Shown: positions 30,107-33,883 of the stretch, piece after piece
Layout of the letters: every line of letters begins with the position of its first letter
How positions within the stretch are numbered: position 1 is the stretch's first letter
Source of the DNA: a virus
Reading direction: 5' to 3' (one strand)
Virus record (IMG/VR): IMGVR_UViG_3300005664_000028
Coordinates: 1 to 33,883 of that record
Length of the DNA stretch: 33,883 bases
Translations under genes and position numbers: made by a program
The notes under the pieces: generated by a model
What the model was told of the DNA's origin: nothing
Database searches by the model: none
Seen by the model: only the letters and a program-made list of their open reading frames with translations

Positions 30107-31593
30107 TACAACTCCAAAGAGTCAGGATCTGCAAGAGTCTCCATTGCGGATAGAGCAGCAGGGTCTTGCGGTGGCACGTTTCCACTCGAAGAATCCTGCG
30201 GAACTGCGGCGGCAGAATCTAACCCAGCACTACTCAAAAAGTCTTGAAACGCCTGATCATTAACTCCTTCAGAAGCAGCCTTCGCCCGAGCACGTTCATC
30301 AATAACCGCATAGTCAATGTCCAACCCAAGCTCCTGTGACATGCGCTTCTCAAGCTCAGCCATGAACTCAGGAGTGACGTTCGCTCCGGCTCCGGCTGTA
30401 GCCAAACGATCAAAGAGAAGAGAGATAGAGCGACGTTGCTCATCAGTGAACGTACCCCAACTAAAGGTTGGGTACTTCCCAGTGCCAAAGTTCCAATCAA
30501 TGAACTTAGGAATCAAACGCTGGTTAATAACATCAGCAACTTCTCCCATAATGGACTGAAGCATCATGATGAACATAGCGTCAGACTGCTGACCAAAGTC
30601 AACAATAGCCTTGTCACCGCCCTCTTGCTGATCGAAGAACGCAGCAAGAACAGACTTAGACATCTGAGAATTGTGGTGATTGATCATGCTCAAGAAATCA
30701 AACGAAGATCCAGGATACTCATTACGAACCTTAAAACCGGGAGGAAGCATCAAAGACTGAGCGAACCCAAAGTCTCGCAACGCAGCTTTAAACTTAGCAG
30801 TATCAGACGCAGAAGCCCCAGAAGGAATGTCACCAATACGAGAACCGACCGCACGGTGTTGAGCAGCCAAGTGCGCTAGATAGTAAAGCTTAACCTTCTT
30901 ATCATAGTGGTAGAAGGCACTCTGAAAATAAGACACTCCGTAAAATGGGCGTTCCTCATCATTAGCAGTAATCCAGAAAGCTCTACTACCGGGAATGTTT
31001 ACATCTTTAAGCTCGCCCTTAAACATAACACGCTGACGAAACCCAGTAAAGTTTCCGTTACCGTCAACCAAGAAAGATACAGTCTCAGACGGACGGTACG
31101 CCGCTTTCTTCAGACAAACCTTCCCCTTCAAAGGTCCAACATTAGGAACGTGGTAGACCTCTTCAAAAGCAGCAAAGCCGTCAAAGACAGACATCAACAT
31201 CTGAGAGATAACCTGAGAGAAAGAAATCTCCATCCCACCAGAAGAGTAAGGAAGGTTGAACATTCGATCAATAAATTCTGCCTCCTCAGTGCCATCTTCA
31301 GAGGGGATAACCTTCACAGATTTAAGAGCGGAACGAATAGGCAAAGTAATAAGACGGTACAGTGCGCGTGCCTGACCATCCGTACGACGCATAGCCACAA
31401 GCTGCGAAATAGACGGACCATCTTCCTCGGAATAAGAAGACTGAATCTCTATCTGACCAGCAGGAGCACCGGGAGAAGTGTATGCAGAAGCGAAGGGAAG
31501 GTTAAGCGTAACCCCCATCTCTGCGCCTATCTCAGACTTTGACGGCTTAGGCAAAGCACCAACTGACTGTTGACCAGTCCCTTTAGTTGCCAC
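30106..31593 (-). CDS. Portal protein
   Basis: The 495-aa protein lies between terminase and MuF-like genes, the standard portal position. It contains RALYRLITLPIRSALKSVKV, ISQMLMSVFDGFAAFEEVY, a wing and clip region with GFRQRVMFKGELKDV, and FYGVSYFQSAFYHYDKKVKL followed by GGDKAIVDFGQQSDAMFIMM. The pattern fits the large portal family that includes Mu gp29-like members. The N-terminus and the last 40 residues are low in complexity (Ser, Pro, Gly-rich). GTG 31593 has GGAG about 8 nt upstream. A dodecameric portal is the entry for DNA and the docking site for the packaging motor. Confidence 0.85.
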   Translation of the reverse strand: MATKGTGQQSVGALPKPSKSEIGAEMGVTLNLPFASAYTSPGAPAGQIEIQSSYSEEDGPSISQLVAMRRTDGQARALYRLITLPIRSALKSVKVIPSEDGTEEAEFIDRMFNLPYSSGGMEISFSQVISQMLMSVFDGFAAFEEVYHVPNVGPLKGKVCLKKAAYRPSETVSFLVDGNGNFTGFRQRVMFKGELKDVNIPGSRAFWITANDEERPFYGVSYFQSAFYHYDKKVKLYYLAHLAAQHRAVGSRIGDIPSGASASDTAKFKAALRDFGFAQSLMLPPGFKVRNEYPGSSFDFLSMINHHNSQMSKSVLAAFFDQQEGGDKAIVDFGQQSDAMFIMMLQSIMGEVADVINQRLIPKFIDWNFGTGKYPTFSWGTFTDEQRRSISLLFDRLATAGAGANVTPEFMAELEKRMSQELGLDIDYAVIDERARAKAASEGVNDQAFQDFLSSAGLDSAAAVPQDSSSGNVPPQDPAALSAMETLADPDSLEL

Positions 31594-31621
31594 GTCTCAA
31601 CTCCACAGTATGTAATAAGGC

Positions 31622-33883
31622 TTACCCATTATATCGGCTGAAACCGCCTATACTGTACAAGTCCATGCCCGAAGGGGTTTCTGGAAACCCAATAGGATAG
31701 CTGTCATAAACAGAAGCAGTCTCGAATACAATATCAGACTCTTCCTCAGTTTCAGCCCCGCCAATAGACACAGCAGATAAAGCAGCACACGCCACCGCGT
31801 CAGCAAGGTCTTTACCAGAAGATGCAGGATGATCAACTTTCCCATTGGGCATCTTCATCAACGCAGTAAGTTCTTCATACAACATCTTGGAATTAGGAAG
31901 ACTAATACGTCCCTCATACATCAGATCTCGAAGGTTGCGCCACACACTATCATCACGGTCAGCACTTACTTTCTTAGTTCTGATTCCCTGAGTGTGCAAA
32001 ATCTGCATACTGTCGGCACTGTTATGAACAACAACACCAGAGGACACAGCAAAATTATGGTGCTCATCTACAGAAATGTCGTACACGTCTTGAGTAGGAG
32101 CAGGAACAACAGACACAACCTTATGGTTATAAACAGCCTGTTTACTTCTCCAACGGCGTGACTTCATAGCATTATAGCTAGGAGGGTTTCGATAATCTTT
32201 ATACTCCCGCCACTGGTTGTACCCGTGCTCGCGCGCACGAGCAATCACTGTGGTTCGAGAGCAACCAAGTTCTGCGGCTACTTCACGTAAACCAATAGTA
32301 AGACCCTGCTCTAAGAGGCTAGTAACTGCCTCTTCTACTAATTCCCACGTAAGATCCTGCTTGTACCTATTAGTGTTTTTCCCTCTAAGACCAGACTGTC
32401 TCTCGGAGAGACTGGCACTAATTCGTTTCTTATGGGCCTCTGCCCACTCAGGGTCAGACCACAACTTCTCAAACCTACCACTAGCAAGACGTGAATGAAG
32501 AGCAGAATGATCTGAGCTACTCATAATCTGCAAGTTATCTGGACTGTTATTAGTGCTAGAGAGATCAACGTGATGAACAACCTCGCCCTTATCAGCAGGA
32601 CGATGAACAGCGCCAGCCGACATACTGTGAGTATACTGCCATCGAGACTGACCAACAGCCGCCTCAGGATGGTGAACCTGCTCGTACTCCCGAGACGTAG
32701 GAGAAATCTTTCTCGTCCTACGATAAAGCGGCATAAGACTGTCACCCTCAGCAAGAAGACCGGCTTCCTTATACGAACCATCTCGCAACATAAACAGGTG
32801 GTCAGAAGTACAGGTGACTGTCTCACTGTTATCTAACGTGACAGTCACCATGTCAGAACGAGTGCCAGTCTTCCAAGCCTTTGTCACCTTGCCGGGAACT
32901 ATACGCCCGTCTTTGTTGACAGAATAGACCCAAAATCCTCCTTCAGGATGAGTCTCGGCAAGCTCCTTGATCGGAACCTCCCGCCCGTCTAGCAACGAGA
33001 TAGAAGTGTCTCCCGACAAGCACTGGAACTGGTCGTAGGACACAAGAGCGATGTTGAACCCTCGTCGTCTAAGTTCTAGTACTAACTGTCGAACCCACCT
33101 AATCTGAATCTCACGCTCTGGTTTCTGAGAAAGGTCTGCCTCATAACCGATAGCAAAATCTACATAGATATTAGGACGAGACTCCCATAGCTCAGTCTCT
33201 GCTCCGTCCTCGTCCGTAGTTATTGAACTAACGTCTTGCCAATCAAGAACATGAAGCATCGCCAGTCCAGCGCGGTCGTGACGAAGAGCCAAGTCCGCAT
33301 GAATGACGTACAAAGCCCCCGGCTTAGGAACCATAGTCCCAAAATCGTGGTCTGCTCGCCACACAGGAGCACCAGACTCACTACCAAGAGAGTAGCTAAT
33401 AGTGAGAGGACTATCATCGGCACGCATACAAGATCTGATAGCTTGAAAGTTTCGGAAGTACGGATCAACAGCACGCTCTGGCTTGCACTCATACTTTGTA
33501 CGAGCCATGAGAGGATCTTTTTTGTAGTCGTCAGCGAAGTGTGACTTCTTCCTATTGGGGTGAACTTCCCACGTAGCGTACGGACCCGACGTGTAGTACC
33601 GAGACTCCTCGCCCATCTCCTCTTGATCTTGCTTACCGCGTTCCAGCAATTTCAAAATGGGAGACCCCACATACCGGGGGTAAGAAATATGAACGACCTT
33701 AAATGCTTCGGGGAAACGTGTCTTAGAGGACGTGTGCAACATATCAATAATAGTCTCGGCGCTATTAACAAAGTCCCTAGCCCTAGCGCCAGGAGCATCC
33801 TTCGACTTAAACCCATCAAGCTCATCAGCCACACCGAGAAGAAGGTTCAAACCTTCCTGAGACTCTGCCTCTGAGTGACCAGA
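31622..33883 (-). CDS. Terminase large subunit, 5' truncated, with intein
   Basis: The frame is open to the right edge, so the N-terminal ATPase part is missing. The first visible residues (SGHSEAESQEG, then LLLGVADELDGF) hold the Walker B region of the packaging ATPase. The C-terminal RNase H-like nuclease has YVIHADLAL with one catalytic Asp, SYDQFQ/SADSMQIL with the second, and SSGKDLADAVACA with the third. An in-frame intein splits the second motif between Gln and Ser. The protein cuts and packages phage DNA into the prohead through the portal encoded next. Excluding the intein, 419 residues are visible, so perhaps 100-200 are outside the window. Confidence 0.9.
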   Translation of the reverse strand, partial: SGHSEAESQEGLNLLLGVADELDGFKSKDAPGARARDFVNSAETIIDMLHTSSKTRFPEAFKVVHISYPRYVGSPILKLLERGKQDQEEMGEESRYYTSGPYATWEVHPNRKKSHFADDYKKDPLMARTKYECKPERAVDPYFRNFQAIRSCMRADDSPLTISYSLGSESGAPVWRADHDFGTMVPKPGALYVIHADLALRHDRAGLAMLHVLDWQDVSSITTDEDGAETELWESRPNIYVDFAIGYEADLSQKPEREIQIRWVRQLVLELRRRGFNIALVSYDQFQCLSGDTSISLLDGREVPIKELAETHPEGGFWVYSVNKDGRIVPGKVTKAWKTGTRSDMVTVTLDNSETVTCTSDHLFMLRDGSYKEAGLLAEGDSLMPLYRRTRKISPTSREYEQVHHPEAAVGQSRWQYTHSMSAGAVHRPADKGEVVHHVDLSSTNNSPDNLQIMSSSDHSALHSRLASGRFEKLWSDPEWAEAHKKRISASLSERQSGLRGKNTNRYKQDLTWELVEEAVTSLLEQGLTIGLREVAAELGCSRTTVIARAREHGYNQWREYKDYRNPPSYNAMKSRRWRSKQAVYNHKVVSVVPAPTQDVYDISVDEHHNFAVSSGVVVHNSADSMQILHTQGIRTKKVSADRDDSVWRNLRDLMYEGRISLPNSKMLYEELTALMKMPNGKVDHPASSGKDLADAVACAALSAVSIGGAETEEESDIVFETASVYDSYPIGFPETPSGMDLYSIGGFSRYNG
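31631..31657 (-). promoter_or_regulatory. Candidate phage-sigma promoter P5 (TACA-N15-GCCGATAT)
   Basis: GCCGATAT lies at 31638-31631 on the minus strand with TACA 15 nt upstream (31657-31654), three of four matches to TAAA. It overlaps the last codons of terminase and would give a leader of about 30 nt for the portal gene. Confidence 0.5.
32021..33022 (-). mobile_element. Intein with HNH-type homing endonuclease region in terminase
   Basis: The 334-residue element begins with Cys (CLSGDTSISLLDG, block A) and ends with VSSGVVVHN followed by Ser as the +1 residue. Block B is visible as TVTLDNSETVTCTSDHLFML with the T-x2-H motif, and the C-terminal block F as YDISVDEHHNFAV. Between them are VVHHVDLSSTNNSPDNL and a second H (SSDHSALHSRL), fitting an HNH nuclease. 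A helix-turn-helix (LREVAAELGCSRTTVIARA) and a basic YKDYRNPPSYNAMKSRRWRS segment probably bind DNA. All splice-critical residues (Cys1, block B His, final His-Asn, Ser+1) are present, so splicing should be active. No LAGLIDADG motif is seen. Confidence 0.92.

Noticed and set aside
28538-31542. Long plus-strand open frames opposite the head genes (for example 211-213 aa at 30907-31542 and 28538-29179, 182 aa at 29279-29827)
   Set aside because: Their translations are Arg/Ser/Thr-rich, lack recognisable motifs and ribosome sites, and lie fully opposite well-supported minus-strand genes, as expected for shadow frames of a T-ending codon style.

Overview
The window is part of a tailed double-stranded DNA phage genome, most likely a siphovirus: it has a long tape measure gene, a single-type tail tube and no sheath gene. 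Every convincing gene lies on the minus strand, so transcription runs from the right end to the left. A FliA/WhiG-type sigma factor, a tail protein resembling the ReqiPepy6 Gp37 family, many GTG/TTG starts and strong hairpins without U-tracts all suggest an actinobacterial host. That host assignment is inference.

In order of transcription: (1) DNA packaging and head, 33883 to 21111: large terminase (5' end outside the window, interrupted by an intein with HNH motif), portal, MuF-like protein, two unrecognised proteins, an I-like prohead protease with an apparent nested scaffold gene, a lambda gpD-like decoration protein, a five-gene modification cassette (GT-A glycosyltransferase, two methyltransferases, NAD-dependent epimerase, two-helix membrane peptide), the gpE-like major capsid protein and an unrecognised acidic protein. 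(2) Connector and tail, 21093 to 5821: adaptor, stopper, neck protein, tail terminator, a GT-B glycosyltransferase with two small cysteine-containing neighbours, tail tube protein, tail assembly chaperones made by -1 frameshift, tape measure, distal tail protein, Gp37/Tal-like protein, a collar-domain fibre, and a second diverged tail tube paralogue with a Pro/Thr-rich C-terminal extension. (3) Replication and regulation, 5792 to 1: small proteins, an SNF2-type ATPase, a complete sigma factor, a DnaB-like helicase, a small protein and the start of a metallophosphoesterase.

The strongest system-level signal joins the sigma factor to the late genes. Its region 2 resembles FliA/WhiG sigmas, whose known -10 element is GCCGATAA. 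The sequence GCCGATA plus one base occurs in the minus-strand orientation just upstream of the portal, major capsid, tail tube, fibre and 52-aa genes. This suggests a self-contained late-transcription circuit. A second signal is that virion-modification enzymes sit inside the head and tail modules, the head set as a chain of four 4-bp stop/start overlaps flanked by hairpins.

No tRNA, CRISPR array, integrase or insertion sequence was seen. No gene-free stretch exceeds 300 bases; the largest, 22762-22999, carries two promoter candidates and a 14-bp hairpin upstream of the capsid gene.
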